This document shows, in pieces, positions 32,168 to 42,112 of a stretch of 43,888 nucleotides of DNA. Origin of the DNA: Candidatus Saccharibacteria bacterium UBA2112 (lineage in GTDB: Bacteria; Patescibacteriota; Saccharimonadia; Saccharimonadales; Saccharimonadaceae); the NCBI GenBank assembly GCA_002331045.1, contig DCYK01000010.1:1-43888 (forward strand), given 5' to 3'. The notes under the pieces are model-generated. The model did no database searches. It saw nothing but the letters and a program-made list of their open reading frames with translations, and was not told the DNA's origin. Position 1 is the stretch's first letter. Every line of letters begins with the position of its first letter. The position numbers were made by a program, and so were the translations under genes.

Positions 32168-35100
32168 CTACGGGTTACCTCCGGCGCATTCGAATGATAA
32201 ACATTCGGCATAGAGTGTTTCTACGTCCTTTCCGGTTCTGTCGATAAAGAAGGCGTCAGAGTATGTACCATTTCCCTCGGCGTCGTGGAGTTTGTCAACG
32301 AACTGACTATCGTATTGTTTCTCGATGTATCGAAACAGCGCATTAGCACAGAGATACCCACCGTTTACAGTGTATCGTTTATAGGGTTCGTAGGCGCAAC
32401 TAACAGGATAGTTTGGCGACGTAAATCCAAGCTTTACGCGTCCATATTCAGCGATACCCTCGGTGATCCACTGATGGGCGGTTGAGATATAGTTTTGAGT
32501 GAGGTGCATCATTTCATGGATGAGGGTCGGTTTCCAGTATGTCTCGACAGTGGCACCATCAAAGCCTGGATTGGCCATACGGATACGACCTTCACTTGGA
32601 TAGCCGAGCGACCTCTCTATAGAGGGGTCAATCGCTATTGTTATCGGAGGCTCCTTCACAAATGGTCCGAATGCTTGATCGACCCTTTCGTACATTTGCT
32701 GACATGTTTCGACAAGCTGATTGAGGATGTCGGTTTTGTCTGGTGCTGTGCTACTATCCCCTACGCATACAGCGTTGTCCTGCTGGGCTGTCGTGGGCTG
32801 GTCGCCACAAGTTCTCTCAGCCGTGTCGAGGATTGGTGCTGGATCAATTGCGTTGCCGCTATCTCGTCCGCCATCCCAGATCTCGAAATGTAAGTGAGGA
32901 CCAGAGCTTGTGCCGGCGTTACCGACCTCACCAATCTGGTCACCGGCGTTGACAGTATCCCCAACACTTACTAGGACGCCATCACTAAACATGTGCCCAT
33001 ACACGGTATCGTAGCGCTTACCGTCGACTTCGTGCTGAATAACGATCCAGTTACCAAAGCCGCTGGCTGGCCCTGCTTTTACGACCGTTCCTTTATGAGC
33101 CGCATAGATAGGAGTTCCTGTTGGTGCAGCGAAATCCATGCCTCGATGAAAGCCACCTTCTCGTGGACCGTAGGGGCTCGAAAGGGTTGCGTCGCATATC
33201 GGATATACCCAGCCGTCCGAACTCCCGGCAACGGCTACAGGTGCCTCCTCCCAGCAGTAGTCAAGTCCTTCCTCACCGGCATGAATTCCCATGCAAGCTG
33301 TATAGTAATACGACATCCAGGCGAGCTCCTCCTCATCCCAGTTTCCAACTGCGCAGTTGGTGAAATCGTGCCAGTCATCATATGGTTGCAGGAGGTTCTG
33401 TACCTGTTCTGCAACGTCAATGGAGCTTTCCTCTAGAATATCTTGCGCTTCTAAGAATGACAGAGTAATTGACTTGTCTGTATAGCCCGGTGGGTATTTA
33501 CGGTCGCGGCCACAGTATTGCATGTACATGAGGAATGGATTTTTATAGTCTTTTTCCTCGTAGTTCTCGCCCTGATTTGGGCTAGATTTGTTGTACTGAT
33601 CCCAGTCCGAGGGTTTGCCAGTATCGCCATCAATGTATGGCTTTTCCTCACTACCATCGAAATACGTAAAGTCATTCGAGAGGTGATCAATCGCTTCCAG
33701 TATGCATATCCTGTCACTGTTTGGGTCATCCTCGTCTTCTAGGCAATCCCTAACTGTTGGAAGGACGACGGGTACGGTATGACATGATTCACCCAGGCCT
33801 GGAACGTTAATACCCGAGCCTTCTTGCAGTGCGGGATCGGCACAATTGTCCAGTGTTTCCTCTATCTTTTCCTGGGACCCATATATCTCGATCGGTTGAT
33901 AAATACCATTCTTTGTCGCGCTAGCGGTCGATCGATAGACCGTGTTAGCCGAGACAACGTTTGCCATGTTAGATACTACCGAGAATAAACTTCCATCTAA
34001 TGGCGTTGCGGCAAAGCGAGAGACGAATTGACCGGCGAACGAATACTGATTTGTGACATCAAACTGGTTTTTCTCTGCCTCTAATCTTCCGGTAGCGATC
34101 TGGTCCTGGATAAAGTCATCATCGGTGTAGGTGTCGATAAAGGCTTGCTTTGCTTGGTCGCGGGTACTCGCAACCGGGAATCCGGAAGCGCGATCCATGT
34201 AATTACCCGCCACGCCGGCAGCCGATATAACAGCCTCGCCGAGTGGGGGTCCATGAAGGTCGGCATCGAGTCCGGCGGCAGCAATTGCCTCCATGGCTGG
34301 TTCAGATAGTTGGTTCACGAGAAATTCTATGGCGGGTGGTGCGAGGTACTTGCCGGCAACGTACTCTACGAGGCCACTAGCGAGGCATACCAGTGCGCTT
34401 ACCCCACCCTTGAAGCACGTTCGAGCAGCAGCAACCATAGTGTATGTTAGGGCCTGACAGGCATATTTTATACTATCTTTACCGCCAGGAACTGTCTCTT
34501 GGATGGCATCTATCATGCCGCCCCCGATTACTGCTCGTGCGGGATTCCAAGAGGCGTACTTTTCGGCATAGGTTCCCTCGATGGTTTGGTGATCTCCACG
34601 CAGTGCAGCACCAAACGCCTTGGAGTCCATAGCTGTTTTGCCGATCATACTCTCGTTGTAAAGATCTGGCCGGTCTTGTACATCCTGCTCGGTTACTGGT
34701 GCTGTCAGGCGATCGCCAAACTGCTCGACAGTCTCCCAGTCAATATCACCCTCTTTGATCATTGATCCTGCCTGCAAGAATGGCATGGCAAAGCCAAGTA
34801 ACTCTTTGTGCCAGTACAGCATAACCGCACCGCGGGCTGCCCGGACGAGATCGTAGGTTATGCAGCTGCCGAGTGCACCGATACCGCCCGCCGTCGTCAA
34901 GCTATTTTTGAAGCTTGTCGCCTTACTGCTTATGCGGCCGGTGGCGGTGTTGACTCTTTTCCTGCCTTCGTTTTTGATCCTTGTATCATTAGCGTCTTTG
35001 GTATTGGCGGCACCGGTGTGGTTATTCAATGATTCTTTATTGGCAGCTTTCCGTTGGTTTTTATCCTCGGTTTTTGCTGAACGCCATTTATTACCAACAT

Positions 35101-35998
35101 ATATGCCAAACTTTTGGGTCGCAAAGCGAAACGCGCTTTTTGGATTGACGTAGGAAAGTGCCGGGAAACGTTTTGTCAGAGAGTATGCCTGAATATCGAT
35201 ATACTTGAGATTATTGTACTGACTACGCGTCGTAACCGATCTTCCATTGGGAAAATCCATGCGCTGCATCTTGAGGAGGCCAGGGATGCGGCTCGGTTCA
35301 GTTTTTACGCTCACACCGCGTGCCTCCATACGAGCCTTCTGTTTTTCAGTGATGCGGGTAAACGTACATTTAATCTTTGATTTGGAGCAATCACGGTTTT
35401 GCCCAGCAAAAAAGGCACCGATATAAGAGTTGCCCATCTTCTGGTAGATATTTTGCCCTAGATTTGTGTGGTTGGTACCAATCTCGTGCAGGTTAACCAG
35501 CAATGATGCGGGGCCGAGAATGACAGAGCTACCGCCGAATATTGCAAGGAGGAGTACGATCACACCGCTTGGACCGGCGCCCATGCCCATTAGCTTTCGC
35601 AGTTTCCCTTTTCCTCCCCTTTTGCCACTTGGACTTACGGGGTCTCTTCCTGTATCTGCGGGGGTGTTTTCACCGCCGGCGATATCATCGCCGATATCAC
35701 TGCCACCCGTTGCACTATTCCTTTCGGCATCATTGAGATCCTTGGCGGTGCCAAAGCGCCTTTTATAGTAATCATCAACCGGATTTGTGTCATTTTCGGT
35801 ATCTTGCCAATCAATCTGGTCCGATTGGTCTTCGTCATATTCATCATTGCTGCCATCTTCGTCATAGCTGTCGTTTTGGGCGAGCCTGTGGTTGAAATCC
35901 CCCATATCGTCAAATTGCGGAGAGTCTTCGAGCTCTTCGATACGACGATTGACATCATCATGTGATGGAGTGCTTCGCTTTTTTGTTCTGAGAGCCAT
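32168..35998 (-). CDS. Giant membrane protein with M23 and basic-secretory-protein-type peptidase domains
   Basis: A 1276-residue protein. Residues 1-130 are acidic and disordered; a transmembrane helix lies at about 142-170. The middle (about 175-880) holds Lys/Asn-rich and hydrophobic parts of unknown fold. Residues about 920-1045 are an intact M23 endopeptidase: HRGMD (His951, Asp955), YGHM, and HLHFE (1035-1039). Residues about 1100-1265 match basic secretory protein metallopeptidases (PF04450) with HEMMH (1161-1165) and the distal Glu1180 in TEGIAEY. Both zinc centres look complete. The GGAGG is about 11 nt before the ATG. It is in the VirB4 operon, so it is a plausible channel-associated wall-opening enzyme like VirB1-type components. 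Confidence 0.85.
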   Translation of the reverse strand: MALRTKKRSTPSHDDVNRRIEELEDSPQFDDMGDFNHRLAQNDSYDEDGSNDEYDEDQSDQIDWQDTENDTNPVDDYYKRRFGTAKDLNDAERNSATGGSDIGDDIAGGENTPADTGRDPVSPSGKRGGKGKLRKLMGMGAGPSGVIVLLLAIFGGSSVILGPASLLVNLHEIGTNHTNLGQNIYQKMGNSYIGAFFAGQNRDCSKSKIKCTFTRITEKQKARMEARGVSVKTEPSRIPGLLKMQRMDFPNGRSVTTRSQYNNLKYIDIQAYSLTKRFPALSYVNPKSAFRFATQKFGIYVGNKWRSAKTEDKNQRKAANKESLNNHTGAANTKDANDTRIKNEGRKRVNTATGRISSKATSFKNSLTTAGGIGALGSCITYDLVRAARGAVMLYWHKELLGFAMPFLQAGSMIKEGDIDWETVEQFGDRLTAPVTEQDVQDRPDLYNESMIGKTAMDSKAFGAALRGDHQTIEGTYAEKYASWNPARAVIGGGMIDAIQETVPGGKDSIKYACQALTYTMVAAARTCFKGGVSALVCLASGLVEYVAGKYLAPPAIEFLVNQLSEPAMEAIAAAGLDADLHGPPLGEAVISAAGVAGNYMDRASGFPVASTRDQAKQAFIDTYTDDDFIQDQIATGRLEAEKNQFDVTNQYSFAGQFVSRFAATPLDGSLFSVVSNMANVVSANTVYRSTASATKNGIYQPIEIYGSQEKIEETLDNCADPALQEGSGINVPGLGESCHTVPVVLPTVRDCLEDEDDPNSDRICILEAIDHLSNDFTYFDGSEEKPYIDGDTGKPSDWDQYNKSSPNQGENYEEKDYKNPFLMYMQYCGRDRKYPPGYTDKSITLSFLEAQDILEESSIDVAEQVQNLLQPYDDWHDFTNCAVGNWDEEELAWMSYYYTACMGIHAGEEGLDYCWEEAPVAVAGSSDGWVYPICDATLSSPYGPREGGFHRGMDFAAPTGTPIYAAHKGTVVKAGPASGFGNWIVIQHEVDGKRYDTVYGHMFSDGVLVSVGDTVNAGDQIGEVGNAGTSSGPHLHFEIWDGGRDSGNAIDPAPILDTAERTCGDQPTTAQQDNAVCVGDSSTAPDKTDILNQLVETCQQMYERVDQAFGPFVKEPPITIAIDPSIERSLGYPSEGRIRMANPGFDGATVETYWKPTLIHEMMHLTQNYISTAHQWITEGIAEYGRVKLGFTSPNYPVSCAYEPYKRYTVNGGYLCANALFRYIEKQYDSQFVDKLHDAEGNGTYSDAFFIDRTGKDVETLYAECLSFECAGGNP

Positions 35999-36004
35999 TG
36001 ATTA

Positions 36005-37915
36005 TTATCCTCCGGCTTGTTCCTGTTCCGGAGCCTCATTCCCTTGTTGTTGGGTTGCTTGCCGCTCCGCCTCGGCCTGCATGCGTGCGGCTTCTTGCTG
36101 CTGGATCATTTGGACCGGACTGGTTGTCACGAGCTGGTGTTCGGTGCGCGATGCAACCACCTGAATATGGACGTGATTTGCACCGGCAAAGAATAAGCCT
36201 TGTCCGACTGGAAAGTTTGACAGGCGTTTTCGCTCTTCGTCAGTTAACTTGAATACATCGGCCAGTACGTCAACGGCACTCGGTGATTGTTTGAGGAGTA
36301 GCTGCATCGAACTGTTCGCAACGATGGCGCGTCCCATCTTGCTGGCCATAAAATCTTCGACATCCTGGCTGATTGTCGTGACGCCAAGATAGTATTTTCG
36401 GGCACGTTTCGCAAGGCTGAACAAAAAGTTTGCGCTATCCTCATACTTCATCAATTGCCACGCCTCGTCGACGATCAGCATGCGCTTTTTGAGATGACTT
36501 CGGGTAACATTCCAGATATGAGAGAGGACAATGTACATCGCCACCGGTCGCAATTCGTCCTCGAGGTCACGAATGTTAAAGACGACCATTTGATTGTCGA
36601 TATCGATATTCGACTGCTGACTAAAGATACCCGCGAAAGTACCGCTCGTGTACTTGCGTAGACGCTGTGCGAGTGCCGGACCGTTGCCTTCCATATGAAC
36701 CAGGGTGTCGTACAGATCAACCATAGTTGGTGGCGGCGAAGTGTGTGTGAGTGGATCGCTGGTGATACCGGCGCGAGCATAGGTATCGATCAATGCCTGG
36801 TCAAGGTCAGCTTCTTCGGCGGGTGTCATGCCAGTCACGTTGGTTTGGCCACTCGCTTGAACGGTTGCACCGCCTAGCATGAGGCGCAGCAAACCGTGGA
36901 GCGTAACCAGATTGGCGCGCAAGGCATCATCTGCTTCTTCGGAATCCACGACGTGTGGCAGGTCGAACGGATTAACACGAACATCCGAGTTGAGCGATAG
37001 ACGAATATAACTTCCACCAACGGCATCTGATAGTTTCTGATACTCATTCTCTGGATCGATAATCAGGACATCGGTTCCCATCATCATCGAGCGGACTGCT
37101 TCCAGTTTGACAGTGAACGACTTACCGGATCCGGATTTCGCAAAGACCACCATGTTGGCGTTTTCTAGTGTAAATCGGTCAAAAATCACCAGGCCGTTAT
37201 TGTGCATATTGATGCCGTACAGAATTCCTTTTTCTTGCGTCAGATCGGCGCTCGTGAATGGGAATGATGTCGAGATGGCACCGGTATTCATATTGCGGCG
37301 AATTTGTAGTTGGTCAGTCATTTGTGGTGCGGTACTATTGAGGCCCTGCTCTTGTTGTGAAGAGGCGACTTTGCTAAACACGAGTTGTTGCCCAAAGATC
37401 GTCTCTATCTTGTGCTGAATAAAATCCAGTTCATCCATACTGTCAGCGTACATCGTGATATATAGTCCATAGCGGAAAAAGCGTTCCGAACCAACCTGAA
37501 TCTCGTCACGGAGTTCCTCGGCGTCATTCAATGCTGCCTCGAGGCCAGGATCGCGTGTGCGCCCCTTCTCTTCATTGATTGCCATTGTGGCCTGCATCTG
37601 TGTGACCTTCTTGCGCAGGTTCTTTAGCACCACCTCTGATTCAACCGGATAAAAGAACATGCTGACATCGAGTACCTCGTCGATGTTAATGATGCTACTC
37701 AACCAGCCGGTGTAGATCTGGCGTGGATACGCATACACATACAGGGTACGACCGTATTTTGTCCCGAGGCGAAAATAGCTGGCGTGAATCTCTAGGCTGG
37801 ACGGTGCAATGAGATCGCGAAGAGTTGTAATACCCTTTTGAAAAGCCTGCTCGACTTCGGCTTGCTCACGTGCACGTTGCTGGGCGGCGACATCAACTTT
37901 TTGTTTTTTAGCCAT
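36005..37915 (-). CDS. virB4: VirB4-like type IV secretion ATPase
   Basis: A 636-residue cytoplasmic ATPase. Walker A SGSGKS lies in AKSGSGKSF from residue 259, with Lys265. Walker B LIVDEAW lies near residue 480, followed by GVTTISQDVEDF typical of VirB4/TraC. A short amino-terminal region (1-200) and a Gln/Ala-rich tail (600-636) flank the core. It would power assembly or substrate passage in a type IV secretion-like machine. GAGG before the ATG; the start overlaps the upstream gene's end by 8 bp. The amino-terminal domain seems to be encoded separately (next gene). Confidence 0.93.
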   Translation of the reverse strand: MAKKQKVDVAAQQRAREQAEVEQAFQKGITTLRDLIAPSSLEIHASYFRLGTKYGRTLYVYAYPRQIYTGWLSSIINIDEVLDVSMFFYPVESEVVLKNLRKKVTQMQATMAINEEKGRTRDPGLEAALNDAEELRDEIQVGSERFFRYGLYITMYADSMDELDFIQHKIETIFGQQLVFSKVASSQQEQGLNSTAPQMTDQLQIRRNMNTGAISTSFPFTSADLTQEKGILYGINMHNNGLVIFDRFTLENANMVVFAKSGSGKSFTVKLEAVRSMMMGTDVLIIDPENEYQKLSDAVGGSYIRLSLNSDVRVNPFDLPHVVDSEEADDALRANLVTLHGLLRLMLGGATVQASGQTNVTGMTPAEEADLDQALIDTYARAGITSDPLTHTSPPPTMVDLYDTLVHMEGNGPALAQRLRKYTSGTFAGIFSQQSNIDIDNQMVVFNIRDLEDELRPVAMYIVLSHIWNVTRSHLKKRMLIVDEAWQLMKYEDSANFLFSLAKRARKYYLGVTTISQDVEDFMASKMGRAIVANSSMQLLLKQSPSAVDVLADVFKLTDEERKRLSNFPVGQGLFFAGANHVHIQVVASRTEHQLVTTSPVQMIQQQEAARMQAEAERQATQQQGNEAPEQEQAGG

Positions 37916-38792
37916 CCTTATCCTCCTCGCGTGTCAGGTGTGGTTTTGGTGCTTCGCCTTCACCTTTTCGTACATAGGCAGCTGTGACATTACCAAAATC
38001 TCCCAAGGGTTCACGAACGGCTGTGTCTGGGTTGTAAAAGTTGTAATACAGCTCACCGAGCTCTTTGGTGTTTAGCTGCACACACTTGACACCTAGCTGG
38101 AATAGACCGCTCATCACCGAGTCGGTTCGGTTCTTTATCTCATCCTTCGCTTTTTCGTATTGTTCGTGTCCGATGACAATGGCGCGTTGCTGTGTATTGC
38201 CGCCAAAGATGGTGCCAAATAAGCTCTTGCTGCCACGCTTGATCGAGTCGATATCGCCCATCGGCCAGTATGGGACGATAACATAAAACGTTTTGTCCAT
38301 GATATTCGCCTCTTGCGACAGTGTGTCGATGAAGTCGATGTAATCGTCGGTCAAGACATTGAGGAGCATGTTTTCTTGGTCGCGGCGAATATTTGTTAGG
38401 CGTTCGATATACGGTCCAATATCGACACGTTGTGATCGAATGAGGATTTGTGCAGGAAAATACAACGAGTTTAGGAAGTTCTGATAGCTGTATTCAATCC
38501 CTTCTCGTTCCTTGCTGCTCATGAGGTCGAAGTTGATTGATTTACAGGCAATGACGGCGCGAAAACTGCCATCGTTCATGATAATCATATTGTCGCGAAG
38601 TTCAGAGAATAGCAGGCTGTTTTGCGTCGTGTTTGGATTGGCTGGCGGTGCTGGGGTGCGCGCTTCGCTCTGATCGGCGGGAGGTGGCGATGGTTGTCCC
38701 GGTTGCGGGGGTTGGGGGCGGCCATTGGTAGCAGGAGCGCCCTGTGGCGGTGCAGCTGCTGGTTGTCCTGGTTGCTGTTGATTTGGAGGCAT
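37908..38792 (-). CDS. VirB4/TraC amino-terminal-domain protein
   Basis: A 294-residue protein. Residues 1-55 are Pro/Gln/Ala-rich and disordered. From about 58 (SLLFSELRDNMIIMNDGSFRAVI) the sequence resembles the amino-terminal domain of VirB4/TraC family ATPases (FNSLYFPAQILIRSQRVDI, YFVIVPYW-like strand), but no Walker motifs follow. It is translationally coupled to the ATPase gene by an 8-bp overlap. The likely role is a platform joining the ATPase to the PrgI/VirB6 membrane part. Confidence 0.75.
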   Translation of the reverse strand: MPPNQQQPGQPAAAPPQGAPATNGRPQPPQPGQPSPPPADQSEARTPAPPANPNTTQNSLLFSELRDNMIIMNDGSFRAVIACKSINFDLMSSKEREGIEYSYQNFLNSLYFPAQILIRSQRVDIGPYIERLTNIRRDQENMLLNVLTDDYIDFIDTLSQEANIMDKTFYVIVPYWPMGDIDSIKRGSKSLFGTIFGGNTQQRAIVIGHEQYEKAKDEIKNRTDSVMSGLFQLGVKCVQLNTKELGELYYNFYNPDTAVREPLGDFGNVTAAYVRKGEGEAPKPHLTREEDKDG

Positions 38793-38808
38793 GCCCTATC
38801 CCTTACTA

Positions 38809-39870
38809 TTAATGAAGTGAAATTGTCACTTCTTCACCCTCGCTGAGCGTCTTGTTCTGGTTGACGACGCGTTTTGCCTGACTGGCAATTGTTGCAACCG
38901 TTACCCCTTCCTGGCTCGACAGCTCTTGCGCCTGTTGTTTTGTTAGTTCTATTGTATCAGTAGCAGGGGCAGAAGCGCTAGTGCTTGCTGGGGGTTGTGG
39001 CGTTGTTGCGGGCGTGTTTGCGGCGGGCTTATTTGCACTTGCTTCTTCGGTGAGGGCGCTGGCATACGCAATCGCGTCACGGCTCTTTTGCTCGGCTCGT
39101 TTTTTAGCACTCGCTTCCTCGCGGGCACGAATCTCCTCAAATGAAGGCAGAGTTGATGGGGGTGTACTACTATCACTCTGCGTGGCGCTATTACCACTTG
39201 ATCGAGCGGTGGCTGGAGGCTTTGTAGGAGTAGCTTGAGGACTAGTCGATGGCGCCGGGGATGATCTAGTGGCACTTGTTGCCGTCTTCATATTCTTTGT
39301 TACCTCTTGCTTTCGCGTCGCAGCGGCACCCTGCAACTTTTCAGTCATCGCCTTTGCCGAAGCCGAAGTTTCGTCCATCATGTCTTTCGCTTGTTGGGAT
39401 TCGTAGTATAAATCATTACTAACTGATGTATCGGCAGCACTAGCGCCACGGATAGCCCAGCCATGAGTGTCGACGAGATTTGCCAGATAATTCAGGCGTT
39501 TGGTAGCTTCATCCTCGTTAAGGTTTTTCGTCAGGATACGATCAGAGTTTTTTGGCGGAATAATCGTCACAAATGAATCAATGCCATCCGGTTGCCATAG
39601 GCGTTTGTGTGATTTGAGGAAATAAAACGAAACAACTGCGGACAGGTATGCTTCCATTGGCTGATCTTTGCGCAGTGGCAAGGCAAGCGCGCCAAAAAAC
39701 ACAATAATAGGCAGCGGCAATATCGCAAGTACGGGGAAGAGCTGTCCTAATCCCCATGCCCCGGCCATCGAAATAGCTACGACAATCAAGTAAATGAACT
39801 GCCGAAAACTAAACGGTCCGATCAGCTTGTCGTCCGCCTCGACGTCTTGAGGTACTTTATATACCGCCAT
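38809..39870 (-). CDS. PrgI-family inner membrane protein with long disordered tail
   Basis: A 353-residue protein. The amino-terminal start MAVYKVPQDVEADDKLIGPF and two adjacent helices (about 25-45 and 48-68) followed by the ending-strand segment FLKSHKRLWQPDGI match PrgI (PF12666), the VirB3-like component of Gram-positive type IV systems. The segment ILTKNLNEDEATKRLNYLANLVDTHGWAIRG follows. Residues about 190-320 are Ala/Ser/Thr/Pro-rich low complexity; the last 25 residues are ordered. It lies directly upstream of the split VirB4 genes, the usual order for this system. Confidence 0.87.
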   Translation of the reverse strand: MAVYKVPQDVEADDKLIGPFSFRQFIYLIVVAISMAGAWGLGQLFPVLAILPLPIIVFFGALALPLRKDQPMEAYLSAVVSFYFLKSHKRLWQPDGIDSFVTIIPPKNSDRILTKNLNEDEATKRLNYLANLVDTHGWAIRGASAADTSVSNDLYYESQQAKDMMDETSASAKAMTEKLQGAAATRKQEVTKNMKTATSATRSSPAPSTSPQATPTKPPATARSSGNSATQSDSSTPPSTLPSFEEIRAREEASAKKRAEQKSRDAIAYASALTEEASANKPAANTPATTPQPPASTSASAPATDTIELTKQQAQELSSQEGVTVATIASQAKRVVNQNKTLSEGEEVTISLH

Positions 39871-39881
39871 ATCTGTTATTT

Positions 39882-39887
39882 AGTATA
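39882..39887 (-). promoter_or_regulatory. -10 box (TATACT) for the PrgI-VirB4 operon
   Basis: On the minus strand TATACT lies in the 64-bp gap after the VirB6-like gene and ends 11 nt before the ATG at 39870. The leader would be only a few bases. Confidence 0.45.
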
Positions 39888-39934
39888 GCGTAGTCCTTAT
39901 GCTTTGGCGAGGACTTGAAAATGTCAGCAGTGGT

Positions 39935-42064
39935 TTATGTCGCGATGTGCTCGATCTTCTCTTTGTTGCCGGTCTTAACACCTTCATGTGACTTGGCGAT
40001 AAGGGCATCGCTAGCTGTTCTCTTGATGCGCGCCCTGTCACCTGTACTCGCCGTTGCGAGTGATCTCTGAATGGCATCGAGTGAATCGGCCGTCTGTCCA
40101 TTCATATGATCTGCGGATATATTCCTATAGGTTGAAGCGTCAAATCTAATTTCATCGAAGGTTTTTCTGCGGATTGTTCCATCGGTCTGTCTTTCGGCAG
40201 GGTTGCTAGTAGCCCATCTATCTGCTGCTACGGAGCTACTCTTAATGCCAGGATGTTTGAGACGGATGTTTGTCTGAAGGGCCTCGGCCATCTTTGTTCC
40301 CATCGCCTTTTCATTTGAGCCAACGATTGCCATTGCATGATCCACTCCCGTTTGTCCCATGCCAAGCAGTAGGTTTTGGGCTGCCTTGGCAGCTAGCTCG
40401 TCGCCAGTCTTCGATGCATTCTCTAGGATTTTTTCTATCTCAGTCATATCACCGTGAGTTCGGGCGTTGATGGCTGATTGCTTCTCGCTGACCTCCTGGT
40501 CTTCAATCTTCTGAGCGGCACCAGCGAAATTGGCATCAAGCTTTGTATCCTGAGCTTTCCATGATCCGGGGGCAATAGGGACGCGACCGACGTTGCCCGC
40601 GATGCCACGAGCGGCAATTCGGGTGTATCTGGACCGGGGTCCCTTTCCTCCACTCATCCGTTCGGCGAATTTCTGATCCTTGTAGTTTTGCTTGATGGCC
40701 TTTCGTGCTTCGCGACCGCGGCCAAAGGCGGTCTTTTTGTAGCCATCACCCACTTTGCCAACGCTCTTGCCAGTGTATGTTTCGACAGCGCCGCTAATCT
40801 TGCCACCGATAGCGCCAGCAGCGGACAGTGCGCCCTTGAGGACATTCCAGACGGCTAGTAGTGGTGCGACAGCAATGCCTGCAGCAACCAGCCCAAGAAG
40901 TACGGGTACCGACTGCTCGCCACAGGTTTCAGCAATTTGAGCGCCAGTCCCAGTGCCCTCCCCTTCATCAATAACTCCATTATTATTGCTGTCGACAGGC
41001 GCTTGGCTGCTTGGCAGGATGATACAGTGACTTTGCTCGCGGGTTGGGCCGTCGTTATAGATATTATTGCGGTCTGTATCGTTATTGGCGCCAGCGACAA
41101 GCACAATTGCACTTGCTAGCTGTCCTCCACCGAATAGTAATGCGACGACCGGAAACAGCATGAGGAGCTTCCAGAACATACCGAGCCATTTCTGGAAATA
41201 ACGCTCGGTGTTAGGAAGGAGGTATGCCACAAATGCGATTGGCGACAGAACAACGAGCAGAACAATGATGGCTTTTCGCAGTAGTAGGATGATGAGCACG
41301 ACGATACAAGTGATAACGACTGTTCCGACGCCCAGCATAAGGATCGGCAATATAACCCATACGTATGATGGTATTGCGACAGATAAGCTAGCAGCGGTGC
41401 CCAAGAAGCCATTTCCTGTTCGATAGTCACGGATACCGGTGGCGTGGGCTGGCATGGCGGTACGATCTGACACATCGCGTGCTATATCAACGAGGAAGGC
41501 CTGAATCTCGTAACCCAATATATTTGATAGGTCAACCATTGCCTGACAAATAAAGAACGATACATTGACAGCGATCGCAGCAATAATAAGGCGTGGCAAT
41601 GTCTTTTTGATGCCATAATTATCGATACCGCGACCAGTAACTTGTGACAGGATGATAATCAGAAACGCGGCGATAAATAAAATATTGGCCATATTACGGG
41701 CCAATTCCCAAGCGTCACGGGTGCCACTATCTGTTGCGACAAGTTCTGGTTGTGTTTCGAGGAAGTTGCGTGCCAAGAACCCAAAGGCTTCATCACCTAC
41801 CTTTGCGGCTGTATTAATCACTGGGCACAAGATCCAGCCGAGATATTCGATCTGACAGGTGCTTATGTCATCCTCTTCGCCAGGTGTTGCGTTGCTGGGA
41901 GTTGCAGGGGGGTCGCCCGATACTGGAGGATTGACGCCTGGGTCGGTGGAGGGGGGCTGGGCTTCAGCTATATTTGAAATGCCTAAGGATAAGGTGATGA
42001 CAAAAATTACACCGATAATGGTGTGCATGAATATATCTAACACTCTTTTTGTGTTTTTTGTCAC
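39935..42064 (-). CDS. VirB6/TrbL-like channel protein with signal peptide and large cytoplasmic tail
   Basis: A 709-residue protein starting with GTG at 42064. A signal peptide or first helix (about 8-36, ending AEAQPP) precedes an external Pro-rich stretch. Five to seven helices lie between about 110 and 400 (for example IIAAIAVNVSFFICQAMV, VWVILPILMLGVGTVVITCIV, VPVLLGLVAAGIAVAPLL). The rest (about 430-709) is charged and soluble. This topology is that of TrbL/VirB6 channel subunits in CPR and Gram-positive type IV systems. No SD fits ahead of the GTG, because the -10 TATAGT ends 6 nt before it. It precedes prgI. Confidence 0.78.
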   Translation of the reverse strand: MTKNTKRVLDIFMHTIIGVIFVITLSLGISNIAEAQPPSTDPGVNPPVSGDPPATPSNATPGEEDDISTCQIEYLGWILCPVINTAAKVGDEAFGFLARNFLETQPELVATDSGTRDAWELARNMANILFIAAFLIIILSQVTGRGIDNYGIKKTLPRLIIAAIAVNVSFFICQAMVDLSNILGYEIQAFLVDIARDVSDRTAMPAHATGIRDYRTGNGFLGTAASLSVAIPSYVWVILPILMLGVGTVVITCIVVLIILLLRKAIIVLLVVLSPIAFVAYLLPNTERYFQKWLGMFWKLLMLFPVVALLFGGGQLASAIVLVAGANNDTDRNNIYNDGPTREQSHCIILPSSQAPVDSNNNGVIDEGEGTGTGAQIAETCGEQSVPVLLGLVAAGIAVAPLLAVWNVLKGALSAAGAIGGKISGAVETYTGKSVGKVGDGYKKTAFGRGREARKAIKQNYKDQKFAERMSGGKGPRSRYTRIAARGIAGNVGRVPIAPGSWKAQDTKLDANFAGAAQKIEDQEVSEKQSAINARTHGDMTEIEKILENASKTGDELAAKAAQNLLLGMGQTGVDHAMAIVGSNEKAMGTKMAEALQTNIRLKHPGIKSSSVAADRWATSNPAERQTDGTIRRKTFDEIRFDASTYRNISADHMNGQTADSLDAIQRSLATASTGDRARIKRTASDALIAKSHEGVKTGNKEKIEHIAT

Positions 42065-42070
42065 GCTTAT

Positions 42071-42076
42071 ACTATA
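42071..42076 (-). promoter_or_regulatory. -10 box (TATAGT) for the VirB6-like gene
   Basis: On the minus strand TATAGT ends 6 nt before the GTG at 42064, implying a leaderless GTG start. TTTATA at the usual distance (42099-42094) is only a weak -35. Confidence 0.4.
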
Positions 42077-42112
42077 GCATAAGCGGTAAAGCCTATAAAC
42101 TCTTTGATGGGT

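Noticed and set aside
32285..35768. Many plus-strand frames of 60-150 codons across the M23/BSP gene
   Set aside because: All are antisense to a single long frame with two complete enzyme sites; none has a recognisable product.
36455..36780. Opposite-strand and shadow frames inside the VirB4 gene
   Set aside because: The ATPase frame is continuous with both Walker motifs; these are shadows.
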